A stretch of 64,000 bases of DNA from Lactifluus volemus (lineage: Eukaryota > Basidiomycota > Agaricomycetes > Russulales > Russulaceae). Under the pieces are notes generated by a model. The model searched no databases and was not told the DNA's origin. It saw only the letters and a list, made by a program, of their open reading frames with translations. The stretch is from positions 682,001 through 746,000 of the forward strand of contig WTXI01000006.1 of NCBI GenBank assembly GCA_022376515.1, written 5' to 3'. The translations under genes and the position numbers were made by a program. Below, piece after piece: positions 46,195-58,252 of the stretch; within the stretch, counting starts at the first letter, position 1, and each line of letters opens with the position of its first letter.

Positions 46195-46539
46195 GTAGCA
46201 AGCTTGTCAGTGAATGTGCGAGAACGGATGGATATGTATATAAGGGTGTATCGCAGGTGTCGTCCAACCATCCACCATTAGAACGACCACCATATCAAAG
46301 TCGAACAGCACAGATAGTACTCCGTTCCATGTAAAGCTATAGCACACAAACACAAGGAGATTTGCTCACAATATCGATGTCTTGAGGTCGCTGTCGGGGA
46401 TGGTTTCGTTACCTGGTCTGCTTACAAGGTTGCCGACACTCTCATCGGAGGTTGCCGGATAAAGTTACTAATTAGGATAAACGCACGTGATGTCATTTCG
46501 TTCCAGCATGGCAGTGCCTTGTATCGTTCCTCAAATGAA
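46195..46539. promoter_or_regulatory. Divergent promoter, RPL6 and the pyrimidine-nucleotidase gene
   Basis: 345 bp between opposite starts. A two-codon upstream ORF (ATG AAA TGA, 46,535-46,543) overlaps the nucleotidase ATG at 46,540. No known ribosomal-protein promoter motif is obvious to me. Confidence 0.4.
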
Positions 46540-47581
46540 ATGAGTGTACAACATATCCAAGGCGAGTAAGCCCGTGATTATTATTTACACTTTTAACTGT
46601 CGACTTTAGACGATAGGCTCGTCGCATTCTTTGATATAGACAATACCCTATATTCTGCAAGCTTCCAGATCGCACAGGCGATGGCTATTCGAATTCACGG
46701 TAAGCTGGCACCAGGATGGCAGTAAATTAAAGATGAACATGCCTAAGCCTACATTGTATCACTCGGCCACTCCGACGAGGAGGCTTCGCGAATACGCACG
46801 GATTATTATACCCAATACGGCCTCGCTTTACGTGGCTTGCGACGCGACTATGGTGTAGGTAATGTCATTTCCTCATTTCTCTCGAAGACTTTTTTGACCG
46901 TGAGTTTATAGATCCCATAGATTTTGATGAAAAGTGCGATGGCTCGCTCCCACTCGAGGAAATGCTTGAGCCTGACCACAGACGGCAGCTGTTGGAGGAT
47001 ATCGACCGTTCTAGATGCCGTGTGTGGGCTTTGACGAACGCATATCGGACGGTGCGTCCCTCCTCATAACGCATGGTGGATGCAGTAGATCCAATAGAAA
47101 ATACTCCGCACAGCACGCACAGCGCGTCCTGGAAATTCTGAATCTGCGCGACCAAATTGAGGGCGTCGTATTCTGTGATTACCAGGAGGAAGACTTTTTG
47201 TGTAAGCCCGAGCCTGCATTCTATAGTCGGGTCTGTTCCTTCGTTCTCAGTATGTCTTTCATCAGTCTGACGAACCTTACGAGTCAGGCTATGCAGCAAG
47301 CAGGAGTAAATGATTTCAGGAAATGTCTCTTCGTCGATGACAGTCATGGCAATGTTGTAGGTGCGAAACGTTTTGGGTGGACCCGTTCTGTGCATTTCCG
47401 AGAGGATGGACATGGCACGGATGAGGCATTCACTGCAGATCACATGGTTGGAAAACAGGAGCCTCCCGACGAGGACGAGATACCCGTAATCAATGACTTG
47501 CAACAGTTAAGAGAGGTGTGGCCTGACATCTTTGTCCAGGCTGCGGACGAGGCTTTGCCGAACGAGTGTGCTAGACATTGA
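46540..47581 (+). CDS. HAD-family pyrimidine 5'-nucleotidase (SDT1/PHM8-like)
   Basis: The ATG at 46540 starts MSVQHIQGELVAFFDIDNTLY after a short intron. DxDNT is HAD motif I, with both Asp catalytic. Then SLGHSDEEASRIRTDYYTQYG, LRGLRRDYGVDP, WALTNAYRTHA (motif II), FCDYQEEDFLCKPEPAFY (motif III Lys) and FRKCLFVDDSHGNVVGAKRFGW (motif IV). This order and the LTNA/VDDS signatures fit the fungal Sdt1/Phm8 group, which dephosphorylates nucleotides or lysophosphatidate. I cannot choose between the two substrates. At least five short introns interrupt it. A minimal upstream ORF overlaps the start codon. Confidence 0.88.
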
Positions 47582-47657
47582 CGTGATATATTCAAGACAT
47601 GTACAATTACAGATGTATTATACCAGTACATTTAGAACGTGTAAAAACATGGAACAG

Positions 47658-49163
47658 CTAGAACAGGGTAACAGAAACGACTTGTGCTGACTGAGTGGCT
47701 TCGAGAATTACGCCGTCAAAACCCAACAACCCTGTACGACGTTGAATTATAATTATTCCAGTGATCACAACGAAAGCGTACTCACTTGTTGTCGAGTTCG
47801 GTAAAGTCAACATTTCCTCATCATCTGTGCGGTCGTAAAGCATGGATGGAGGTGTTTCACCTGGATTGAGGAAGTGGCTGATACGGTCGACCTAAAAACA
47901 CAACTTGGTCTTGGATCGACCGGAATTGAGATCGGGTACATACCCGCTCATCAAATTTGACCCTCGGTGGCGTGTCTGTCAAAGTATTTTGACTTGGAAG
48001 ATCGGCTGTCAGCAACGTAAAACCGAGACATACCATCTTCATCGTCCTCAGGTCGTCCCTCGATCTGCCAAGGACATCGCTTGTACCGTTGGAAGAGGGG
48101 TGTTCCGGGCTGTATTGGAGATGGAGCAATGAAAAGGATGAAAAGGGAAGGCGCTCACGACGTTGGAGTGAAGAATGATCTTTTTAACTACATGTGTGTG
48201 GTCAGAAATAAGGAAGTCTATGCCATGTTGAAAATAGTTGTAAAAATCTGGCGAGTATAATGAGTTTCTAAGACAGCGAAAATTTGGCACGTGAAGTACA
48301 GGACAATTCCGGACTTTCATCATCGTTATGACTGCGCGAGTGGATAGCCATACGATCATCTTCCTTATAGAAAGTGCGCAGCGGAGGGCCTAAATCTGAC
48401 AACAAATCCTGTGCAGTGGTCACGCCCAAACGGACATGTACAGGTGGAGATGATGTCGGGTAGAAGCGAAGGACAACACCGTCATGCACCTACGTATATT
48501 CGATTATCAGTCGTCAGGGCCCGCTGAAGGAGAGTGTACAGTCCGCTGACTTTTGCGATGGCCTCTGCAAGCTCACCATACATGACGGGCGACGCTGTGA
48601 CTTCGCTGAGGGCATCTATTTCACCACCAGAAGGTTCTATCTGAGTGATTAGGAGACGGACGACTTCCTGCGAGCGGTCTTCGTGATCCTTGGCTTTGTC
48701 TCGGAGACTTTCGTCGTCGAAACAAAAGCGTACGCCAGGGTACCGCAAGTCCTCGCCAGGATAGGTTGGTCCAAAAGCCAAATTTACGTTGACACGACGG
48801 AGATCTTTGTCGGGAGAGGAAAGGACATTACCCTTGTATCGGAGGGTAAGTGGGGGGTTAGGGTCGCGAAGACGTCTAACGGCGATAGTATGAAGGCGTT
48901 GATGTGTTCCGGAAAAAAGTAAATCAAAATGTGGTCTTATGTGAAGGATTACGGGCGTGGTAGACGAATCGGGATCATATTGAACGTCGACCTGAGGAAA
49001 GGTATGTTTATGCGTTCGTAAGAGATCGAGAATTGTCCATAGAGAAGTGCCTATAAAACGAGTTTAATAAATAAAGAGAGGTAAAAGAAGTATTCTGACC
49101 TAGTTTGAAGATACCGAGGCCATGACCAGGGCGAATATCGACGTCGAGAGCAGAGAAGAGCAT
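47658..49163 (-). CDS. UPF0183/PHAF1-family protein
   Basis: Starts MLFSALDVDIRPGHGLGIFKLG at 49163; the family begins with LDLxxxPGxGLGxFxLG. Then LWTILDLLR, VDVQYDPDS, NVNLAFGPTYPGEDLRYPGVRFCFDDE, YPGVxFxF being the hallmark, followed by FLISDHTHVVKKIILHSNV and FDERV-RISHFLNPGETPPSMLYDRTDDEEM, and a C-terminus GLLGFDGVILEATQSAQVVSVTL. The human relative C16orf70/PHAF1 binds phosphoinositides on phagophores; the fungal role is not known. It is head-to-head with the DUF2985 gene, 154 bp apart. Confidence 0.85.
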
Positions 49164-49316
49164 GATGATATAATCGAGATTACGAATAAATCTGTCACGC
49201 CACACGGAAACGCTTTTTTGGGGAGAAGCGCACGCCTCGGGCAACCTCGGGAAGGTTTGGAAAAAGGCCTTGTCAGCACCTTTTCATTGGCAATCCACCT
49301 TTTCTTTTCTCCCCTC

Positions 49317-51646
49317 ATGGCCCCAGTCAGAGTCAGGAGGCGTCATGCCTACGCCTCCATCCGAGACGACGACAGAGACAACGGTGAACATGAACAAGCA
49401 CAGGATCAGGGTGACAGAGGTCGCCGGAGGGCCCTCTCCGATACCGATGCTGCCCCTCCCCGCAATGCTCCCTCTCCACCGGCCAGCGACGCAGGACCCT
49501 CTCCTGTTCTTCCTCATGAAACCAGCCATTTATCAACCAATCGTCCTCCTCTCCGAGGGGAGATGAGTAGGGTCAACCGTCTTGCTCGCGCCAGTTCATT
49601 CACCTACAGATCGTTTACCGCTGACGAGGACTCAAATATGACCAATTCTCCCCCATCCACCGTCGCTCGATTGAGTAACATCCCTACCCTTGGTGGAACA
49701 ATATATGAGGGTACCTCAGCGGAGGTGGTCGTTCCTGGCCCACAACATGGGCACGCTCATAGGAGCGTAGTTCAAAGCGCTCTTTCATCTTCTCCTAGCC
49801 GTCGTGGCCAAGAATCGGACTCGGACTCGGATTATGACTCTGAAGATGAGCATCGTATTATGGAGGATGACGAGCACCACCACGACGACCAAGTTGTCGA
49901 TCACCTTGATGTCATTGGTCCGTGGTTTCATATCCTGCTTTTGTCTAACTTCAACTCAGGCCCTACCTCTACAGATCCGCAAGTTGCCACCTTTGCCACA
50001 CTCACCAATACGGCCAACTCGATTCTCCTGTTCGTATTCCCTTTCGTACCAACTCACTTCCTCCATTGATATGCTCTCCGACTTAGCCCACCGCTGGCTT
50101 TCTACTCTCGTAGACCCGTCGTCATCCTTCCACGTACCGGGCGAGACGCAGACATAGAAGAAGTCTCGACCCGCACTACCAGCACGGATGAACTCGATCG
50201 GCACGTCCATGACGTGCTCAAGCGCAAGCAAAAATATAGGCGCGTCCTGAAGGGCGTGTGGGCATTCCTGAAGACTCGTGGGTGCCTCGTCTATCCCTGT
50301 TCAGTGGATTCATCTGATCCGATCCTTCTCCTCTAGCCTTGGGTGTTAGTTTTCCTTTGTGTGGTTATGTCGTACGGTTCGGACTGATCTTTCGTGTTTG
50401 TCACATAGTTCGTTTTCGGTGTTTATGGGTTTTTCGTCGGTAAGTGACCTCAGATGGCATTACTGTTGACTTGCTTAGATGGCGTGCGCAGTTTTTTGGG
50501 GGTCCGCAATTGTGCTCTTCCTCGCCAAGTGGATCAATCTGCATAACCACGAGACTCAGAACTTTTGGGTTGAAATTTGCGCGCAGATTTTGAATGGTGG
50601 GTCTGTCGCCGTTGTGATTTGATAGCAACACTGACCTCACATCGGCAGGTTTGTTTTGCCTCACTGGAATTGGTCTCATCCCCTGGCGTAGTGTTGATAC
50701 TTATCGTACGTCATTGTCAAGCTACCTCCCCTCGTTGATTCACTATGTTGGATTGTAGGGATCTACCTGATCTGGTATTACAAACGTCGGACTCGCAAGC
50801 TTCGCAAAAGAGCAGGGCTTCCTGAGTTATATGACAGCGACGACCTTCCAGATCCGATATTCGACCCGAACTACGTGCACGTACTGACTGACAAGGAACA
50901 GTATGAGTTGCATCACCGTAGGTCCCTTTACTCTTGTGCGGTGTTATTTCCTTACCTTTCGTCAATTCCCAGAACAAAAGAAGTTTATGAAGTCTCAAAC
51001 GTGGTATCGCCCTCACGGAACTGAAACGCACAGGGTGAGCAATCTAGTCGTATATATGTGTGTGCCCGTCTGACACTGATTTGTAGGCATTCCCCATCGC
51101 GTTTGTTACATTCACTGGTACCTGGGTGTCAGTATTGACTCGCATCATTGTAGTCTTGCCCTATGGATTTGCCTGTTGAATGTCGGGAACACGGTTTTCC
51201 AGGTGACACTGATTCAACAAGTATGTAAGTTGTATTGATCCTAACCTGACATGTAGTGTATGCTTGCTGGTTGTATGTGGTCCATGAATCGCTTCGAACG
51301 TCCCGCTTGGACGGTTGCACTCCTTATACCACTGGCCTTTGGCTGCGGTATCGCCTCTGGCGTCCTCATCTGGCGAGGTGGCAAAAAGACGAAGCGCACC
51401 GAACGCGTTGAAGAACGCTTGCGCCGTGTGCTCGAGATGGAGGAGTCACAACATTCCGTACCACCCGACGGCGTGATGGCGAGGATACAAGACGTCATCA
51501 GCCGCTATGGCATGGGGAGCAAAGAACACGCGTCCAGCGAGAAGGAAAGCTCGTCAGACGGAAAACATGTGGAACCCTCTCATGACCCTCCTTTGCCTGG
51601 CATCAAGATTGAGGAAGAGATGGTTGTCCCCCCTACCTCAGGCTGA
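49317..51646 (+). CDS. DUF2985-family multi-span membrane protein
   Basis: The ATG at 49317 gives an Arg-rich start (MAPVRVRRRHAYASIRDD), a long Ser/Pro/acidic N-terminal region (SDSDSDYDSEDEHRI), then RRPVVILPRTGRDADIEE. The membrane part has IVLFLAKWINL, FWVEICAQILNGLFCLTGIGLIPWR-VDTYR, the DUF2985 signature, LIWYYKRRTRKLRKRAGLPEL, then QKKFMKSQTWYRPHGTETHRAFPI. The last exon has two more hydrophobic segments (WTVALLIPLAFGCGIASGVLIWRG) and a charged tail. DUF2985 proteins are fungal and functionally uncharacterised. The open frame extends upstream to 49,122 but overlaps the neighbour's 5' end, so that extension is rejected. Confidence 0.8.
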
Positions 51647-52042
51647 TCTTACGATATATAAACTCTGACACGCTTTATTTGACACGCCTACTTTATTCTT
51701 AGATCGATGATCCTGTTGCCTTTTCGTGTTATACGCACAAACGTTGATGATGCCTCGTTCCTCTTCCTCATTGCACGTATGTCATGATACACAAGTTTAT
51801 TGATGGATAGTTTGAATGAGTAGCTTGACTTGTATGGATTGTTGAAATCCGTGGAGATACATGATTCCTATTGCCTGAATGACTACACCGCTTCGCTAAC
51901 CGTGCCCGTTTCTGACATGAGCCAGAGAAAGATCTCGCCACAACCCCACCTATGTCAAACAATATCAAAATACGCTGACGCTGTCATTGGTGGTACGCGT
52001 AACCATCAAATGGACGCTGTTGAAGCGTGGGGAGACTATCGT
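51647..52042. other. Gap between convergent DUF2985 gene and MET6
   Basis: 396 bp; probable 3' UTRs, nothing else seen. Confidence 0.5.
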
Positions 52043-54557
52043 TCACGAGTATTGTTGACGTGCCCAACGCGCAGCCGAGACGACGTTCTTGAGCGACGCC
52101 TCAGTTTCCTTCCAGCCACGGGTCTTGAGCCCACAATCCTAAAAGAAAGGAAATCAATAACTCGCATGCCCACCACGGAAGCGATAACGTACAGGGTTGA
52201 CGAAAAGGAGCGAATCTGGGAGAATTTCGAGCATCGCCTTGATACGATCACGGATTTCCTGATCACCCGGAACACGCGGAGAATGGATATCGTATACACC
52301 AGGCCCAATGTTATTCGAATACCCATAATGTTTGAATGTATTGAGGAGCTTCATGTCACTCTTGGAAGCTTCGATAGAGATGACATCTGCATCCAAGCGC
52401 TGGATTGATGGGAAGATGTCGTCGAAGTCCGAATAGCAGAAGTGCGAGTGAGTCTGCAAAGCGTCGCTCACACCTGCAGTCGCCAGTTTGAACGAATCAA
52501 CTGCCCACTTGAGGTAGTCATCCCAGTCTGCACGGCGAAGCGGCAAACCCTCGCGGATTGCGGGTTCATCCACCTGGACAGCGTGAATTCCTGCCTTTTC
52601 GAGGTCAATGACCTCGTCACGGAGAGCCAGCGCGAGCTGCTTCGACTGGAGCTCGCGAGACACGTCCGCGCGAGGGAAAGACCAGTTGAGAATTGTGACG
52701 GGGCCAGTGAGCATACCCTTCATGGGATATTTGGTCACGCTCTGGGCATAGCTACTCCACTTGACGGTAATCGGGCCAGGGCGCGAGACATCCGATACGA
52801 TGATGGGCGGGCGAACATAACGAGATCCGTAACTTTGCACCCAACCATTCTGCGTGAAGACGAAACCGTTGAGCTGCTCTCCAAAGTATTGAACCATGTC
52901 ATTGCGCTCCGGCTCGCCGTGGACGAGAAGGTCAAGGCCAACCGTCTCTTGGAAGCGGACGACACTTTCAATTTCCTTTTTGAGGAATTCCTCGTATTGT
53001 GCCTCAGAAATTTCTCCCTTTGTGAACTTGGCACGGGCATTGCGGATTTCCTTGGTCTGGGGGAAGGAGCCGATGGTAGTAGTAGGGAACTTTGGAAGCT
53101 CGATGTGCTTCTTCTGGACCTCGTTACGAACGGCAAAGGGGCTTTTGCGATCGAGCATGTCGGGGGTGACTGCGGCAACCCGCTTGCGGACAGCATCATC
53201 AGATGTCTGCTCGTACTGACGGCGTTTTGCAATGGACTCTTCATTGACTTTGACTGCGGAAGAAACGTTCGCATCCTGAGAGCCGGAAAGAATCTTCGCC
53301 AAAATTGCTACCTCATCGGCCTTTTCGGTAGCAAAAGAGAACCAATCCTTCTGCTCTGCGGTGAGTTTTTTCTCCGACTTGAGGGAGACGGGAGTGTGGA
53401 GAAGTGAGGACGAGGTTGCTACGATAACGCGGTCCTGACCTAGCGCATCAATGGCCTTCTGGCCAAGCCTGATGGCAGCTCGGAAATCAGTCTTCCAAAT
53501 ATTGCGGCCAGACACGAGACCCAGGGACAGGAGGATGTTGGTATGTTTTACGGCAGAGATGACCTCATCAAGTTGACCAGGCGCACGGTCGAGATCAATA
53601 TGCAAACCAGCGATCGGCAGCTTGGCAACATATTGCACGTTGGAGTCAAGGCGTCCGAAGTAAGTGGTAAGAAGGATTTTGGGGGCGACTGGGGAAATCT
53701 CGGTGTAGGCGCTAGTATACTCCTTCTCGTAGCTGGCGGCCTTATCGAGCACCAAAATGGGCTCATCAAGCTGGACCCACGCGGCACCAGCGGACTTCAG
53801 GTCGGCGAGTAATTGTTTGTAAACAGGAAGAAGTTTTGGGAGGAGAGAAATGGGCTGGAAACCGGACGGGGCATCCTTAGAGGCCTTACCAAGAGCAAGG
53901 AAGGAAACGGGACCAAGAACTACAGGGCGAGTCTCAACCCCGAGGGCTTGCGCTTCCTTGTATTCCTCGATAGCCTTGTTGAATTGAGCTTGAAATCGGT
54001 TTCCTCGGAAAATTCAGGGACGACGAAGTGGTAGTTTGAATCAAACCTCAAAAACGATGAACGTCAGAATTAGATTACCTCCGCAAAAACCCATGAACCT
54101 ACCATTTCTTCATCTCCGAAGCAGGAACATCGACGCCATCGGCCTGACGCCCACGACCCATGGCAAAATACACATCAAGAGGAGTCAGACCCTGACCAAC
54201 ATATCGCTTGGGGATGACGTTAAAAGCAGCCGAGTGATCAAGAACATGGTCGTAGAGAGAAAACTCGCCACTGAGATCGATGGTTAGACACGAGGTATGG
54301 GAAAAAATGAATGAACCAACCTAGGGACGTAAGTGACACCGCTGGTCTTCAGAGATGTCCAGTTGCTCTTTTTAACATCGGCTGCAACCTGGGTGAGCTG
54401 GTCGGCGGTGATTTTACCCGCCCAGTAAGACTCGACAGCCTTTTTTACTTCGCGATTAGCACCTGACGAAAAACCAAGTTTAGACAAGGTCTTGACATCG
54501 AATTGGAAGAATATGCGCACCGATACGGGGGAAACCCAAAACAGCGGATGCAACCAT
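52043..54557 (-). CDS. MET6: Cobalamin-independent methionine synthase (one-base break)
   Basis: The ATG at 54557 gives [23 protein letters not shown], joined through an intron inside the GA codon pair. Then [69 protein letters not shown]. The large exon carries [74 protein letters not shown] and the final [11 protein letters not shown], the last two giving His and Cys zinc ligands. MetE/Met6 transfers the methyl group of methyltetrahydrofolate polyglutamate to homocysteine in the cytosol. Near 53,982 one base is missing before [14 protein letters not shown]. It works in the same pathway as the FPGS gene at 17-19 kb. Confidence 0.96.
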
Positions 54558-54746
54558 AATGGAGAAGAATGAAGATGGCAGGGTGAGGGAAAAAAAAAAA
54601 AAAAAGGGAGGGGAAAATCGAATGTTGAACCTCGCGGGAGTTGCCGTAACCTAGTAGTAAACTATCAGACAATCGATCTCATCTAATGACGTACAAAACA
54701 GAGGGGTCCATCGTGTCCACCCTGAAACTGTGAAACGGAGAGTATC
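54558..54746. promoter_or_regulatory. Divergent promoter, MET6 and the polyol dehydrogenase gene
   Basis: 189 bp between opposite starts with a 16-base A run at 54,590-54,605, a likely nucleosome-excluding tract. Confidence 0.45.
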
Positions 54747-56409
54747 ATGTCGGATAACATATCCTTCATTCTCCAATCTGTCCGCTCCGTTTCCTACGAT
54801 CAGCGTCCGATTCCAGAAAGTGTGATCTTTCCATTCACTATCTTACTACTACGTCTCTCAGACGCGTGCAAACACAGTTCGCGATGATGAAGTCCTTGTC
54901 AAAGTGAAAAAAACGGGTGGGCCCCTTGTCCCGTTTTTTGCTGCTCATGTATCAATATCTCTCCTGCGCCAGGTATTTGTGGTTCCGATGTACGGTAAAT
55001 TCAGGATAAGCATCCGCCATCTGGTTCACGGCACTTGCATATAGGTGCATTATTCGAACAGGGTCGAATTGGCGATTTTATAGTCAATTCTCCGATGGTG
55101 CATTTGGCGTTTTCAGACTAGTTCTTCATCTGATCCCATAATTAAGGTCCTTGGTCATGAATCATCTGGCGTAATTTTCAAAGGTGAATTGACTTGTCTA
55201 CTTTCACCCGAGGGTATTGAGGAGTCGCTGGTGGCCCACAGTTGGCAATGGTGTGCGCCATGTCAAACCTGGTGACCGCGTGGCTATGGAGCCTGGTGTT
55301 TCTTGCCGCAGATGCGAAGCTTGCAGATCAGGCCGATACCAAGTATGTGTGGTGTCAACATATCTTTGATTTCTACATATTCATAATATTCAAAAAGCTC
55401 TGTCCAGACATGGAGTTCGCAGCGACTCCTCCTCACGATGGCACCTTGACCAGGTTTTACTGCCTGCCTGAAGACCTTGTGTACCGTCTTCCTGAGCATC
55501 TCTCCTGGAGGATGGCGCTATGGTACAATGAGTCCCACTAATCTTCTCCGTTGAAGCTGATTTTGTCAGATAGAACCCCTTTCAGTTGGCGTCCACTCTG
55601 TCTTTACACAAGCAAAATTACAGCCGACCCAGTCCATTGCGGTCTTTGGCTGTGGACCCGTTGGGCTTCTCTGTATGGCTGTGGCGAAGGCCATTGGCGC
55701 ATCAAGGATTATCGCCGTTGATATAGTACAGAGTCGGCTAGACTTTGCTGAATCGTATGCAGCTACAGATGTTTTCAAGCCTCCGCCCCCTCAAGACGGG
55801 GAATCCAGTATGGTGTATTCTCAAAGATCTGCAGGTCTCTTGAGCGCTATGCTGGGCGTGGAAGATAGAGGTAGCAAGGCCATCGACGTCATACTGGATG
55901 CTAGTGGTGCCGAAGTTTCTATACAAACAGGCATCCTCATCGCCAAGGTTGGCGGGACATTTGTACAGGTAAGCCTCGACGTGCTACGTTGTGTTGTGGA
56001 TGAGTTCCCTACTCAGTCACAGGTTGGCATGGGACGGCCGGAAGTTATCGTGCCCGTCACCACTTTACTCGCAAAGGAACTGGTCTTCAAGGGCTCCTTC
56101 CGTTATGGCGTATGCATTGTCCACCTAAGTTTCGTAGGGTAGCTAACATACAGCAAAGCCTGGAGATTATCGCTTTGCGATTGCTCTGGCTGCGCAAAAG
56201 AAGGTGGATTTGCGCCTCTTGTTACTCACCGGTATTCTCCAATGCTCGAGCTCCAGTCTCCCATGTTTACTAGTAACTTTAAATTTAGCTTCAAATTCGA
56301 GGACGCTGTCACCGCCTTCAACGCAACTAGGGAAGGCAAGTCAAAGGATGGCAGAAATCTCATCAAGGCTATCATTTCTGGCCCGGATGTTTCAATCGAT
56401 GATGTTTGA
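54747..56409 (+). CDS. Zinc-dependent polyol (xylitol/sorbitol) dehydrogenase (one-base break)
   Basis: Starts MSDNISFILQSVRSVSYDQRPIPE. Zinc and fold motifs of the medium-chain family follow: GICGSDVH, GRIGDFIVNSPMVLGHESSG (His and Glu zinc ligands), NLCPDMEFAATPPHDGTL, the NAD loop VFGCGPVGLLCMAVAKAIGA, IIAVDIVQSRLDFAE, IDVILDASGAEVSIQTGI and VGGTFVQVGMG, FKGSFRYGPGDYRFAIAL and FEDAVTAFNATREGK. The FAATPPHDGTL motif is typical of xylitol and sorbitol dehydrogenases. Near 55,052-55,055 one T is missing if HYFEQGRIG is right. One exon region (55,300-55,380) shows CRSGRYNLCP-type Cys only partly. Substrate is inferred. Confidence 0.86.
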
Positions 56410-57066
56410 ATACCAAGATGAAGCATACGATTTAGGTGTTTGGATGATCAATATCAATTTTGGACATAGTACTACAACGGATTTTTTTATCTTGTAGTGA
56501 CAGTTTGTGCTTTCGAGCGTCTTGTCACGGACATCAGATACATATTTTGCGTGCAGAACTCGGAGTGAGCGTGTGCACATTACAGCCATTCAAATCGGCC
56601 GGCGGGCCGGCGGCACGAATTCGGAGTATTGAGCAATACTGTAGTTAACAGATGTTCTACTAAATTACTACCCTTTCATTGTTTCTTTTGGGCGCAAAGC
56701 TTCTGTCTTGATTATACTCCGCAAGCGAGAACATTTTAACGAGCAATAAGGTCCACGGGCTCTGCAGCGTGATGCCTTTCCTCCCGCGAAACTGCTATTA
56801 CCTCCGCATATCCACATCGTCTATCTTACCGTTATACGTGGGCTCGGTATTATGTCGTGTGGTCTGACATTATCTGAGCAACAACAACCTCGTAGGTCTA
56901 TCTGGATAGCCAGCATGTTGGCTGGATGTCCGACCGGGTACTTCATCAAGTTGTGGCCGATCTCAGGCCAAAGTGAGGACATCTAGGTTTGCCATGGCCA
57001 TACCACGACCTCAGTTGACATCTCATCAGGATCATCCCAAAATTAAGAGCAGAATCTGATGCACAC
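56410..57066. other. Gap between the dehydrogenase and the 57-58 kb gene
   Basis: 657 bp with no recognised gene. I tested 56,840-57,060 for a 5S rRNA or tRNA and found no match to their conserved boxes. Confidence 0.45.
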
Positions 57067-58252
57067 ATGGGACCGGGACCTGCTCCACCAAATGCGAAGA
57101 AAGGCACTGTGGATGTGCATCGAGGAGGCATGTACTTATGTACTTGTTCAAAAGGCGTTCCATTTATTCACAAATCTATCAAGACACGTATCAATTCGCG
57201 TATTTTTTACGGGAAATCGAATCCCATTCCGTTTTGATAAAGGTGTGTTTTCCGTATGCATTCCAAGCAATCTCAATTATCTCATCATATATTCTCAGAC
57301 GAGAAACTTCGTGCTTGATACAGAGCCTCCACCACCAGCATCAAGTAGTACTACCAAGCAACAAAAGAGCAGGCAAAAAGGGGATTCTTCCAGAAAGGAC
57401 AAACGCAGGCCATCTCATTCGCGGATGGAAAGACGCAAAACTCGAGAAGCCGATGATGATGAGGACCACCACCCTAGCGATCCAGAACTTTTCGACGACT
57501 ATAACCTAGAAGCGGTTGAAGACGGTGATTTCGAACCGGGAGAAGATTCACAAGTTGCACGGAAAAGAGCGCCAGTGTCGATGTGAAGATGGAAGAGGAC
57601 GAACAGGGTCTTCATTCGAGGCCATCACGGTACCATGAAGCGGGAAAGGCGTCGCGTGTTGAAGACACAGGGACCTCCTGGACACTGGAGATGACGACGA
57701 ACCCAAACCGAAGCTTACCCTGGAGTTGAAGTATCGAGCATTCTCAAATTTCAACCGTTGTCTCTGCGTAGTTGTAGAGCCGTGGCCCCCCAGCGATCCG
57801 ACACCCGCGCTCCATCGCTTGCGCCCTCTACCACGACTAGGGCATCGAGCGTCGCGCTCGATGCCTCCGAATCCAGCGCCAACTATGCTCAACGGGCCAA
57901 AACGCCTTTATTTCTTCCGGACCTCGACGATGAACCCACAACTCTCAACCCTTCTCATTTCCGCACTCTGCCGCCGGTTCCGTTGTTTAATGACCGTCCA
58001 ACTGGTGGCGACGCAGACGATGTGGAAGAATGGGGTGATAGCACCGCCTTGATGCAATTCAGTCAGATGCTAAATGCTACAGGGAGAGTAAGTGGGGGGG
58101 ATGTAGAAGATGAAGACGAGTTCGATGGGACAGTACTTTTTGCGGATGCGGATGAGGCTAAGGAGTGTGAAGAGGTGCTAATTATTTATGCTTGTACAAG
58201 TTTTGGTGAGATAGTAATTAATGTGGTCCTAAGCGCGTCCGATCTCCCTTAG
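57067..58252 (+). CDS. Unrecognised acidic nuclear-type protein
   Basis: The first readable exon starts MGPGPAPPNAKKGTVDVHRGG at 57067, then (in another frame, so a missing base is likely near 57,120-57,140) YQDTYQFAYFLREIESHSVLIK. After an intron: TRNFVLDTEPPPPA, a basic Ser/Arg linker, DYNLEAVEDGDFEPGED, KPKLTLELKYRAFSNFN, then a Ser/Thr/Pro region with AKTPLFLPDLDDEPTTLN and TLPPVPLFND. I know no domain for it. Alternating basic and acidic low-complexity segments suggest a nuclear protein. Its stop at 58252 overlaps the convergent MEF2 stop at 58229 by 24 bases, or a small unplaced intron shortens it. Confidence 0.5.

Noticed and set aside
49122..49316. Upstream extension of the DUF2985 open frame
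   Set aside because: It overlaps the first exon of the PHAF1-like gene on the other strand and has no family similarity; the ATG at 49317 is the better start.
52442..53407. 321-codon plus-strand frame
   Set aside because: It is the antisense shadow of the MET6 large exon.
56840..57060. Possible 5S rRNA or tRNA near GCCATGGCCATACCACG
   Set aside because: Only a short resemblance to the 5S start; the internal A and C boxes and the tRNA T-loop consensus are not present.
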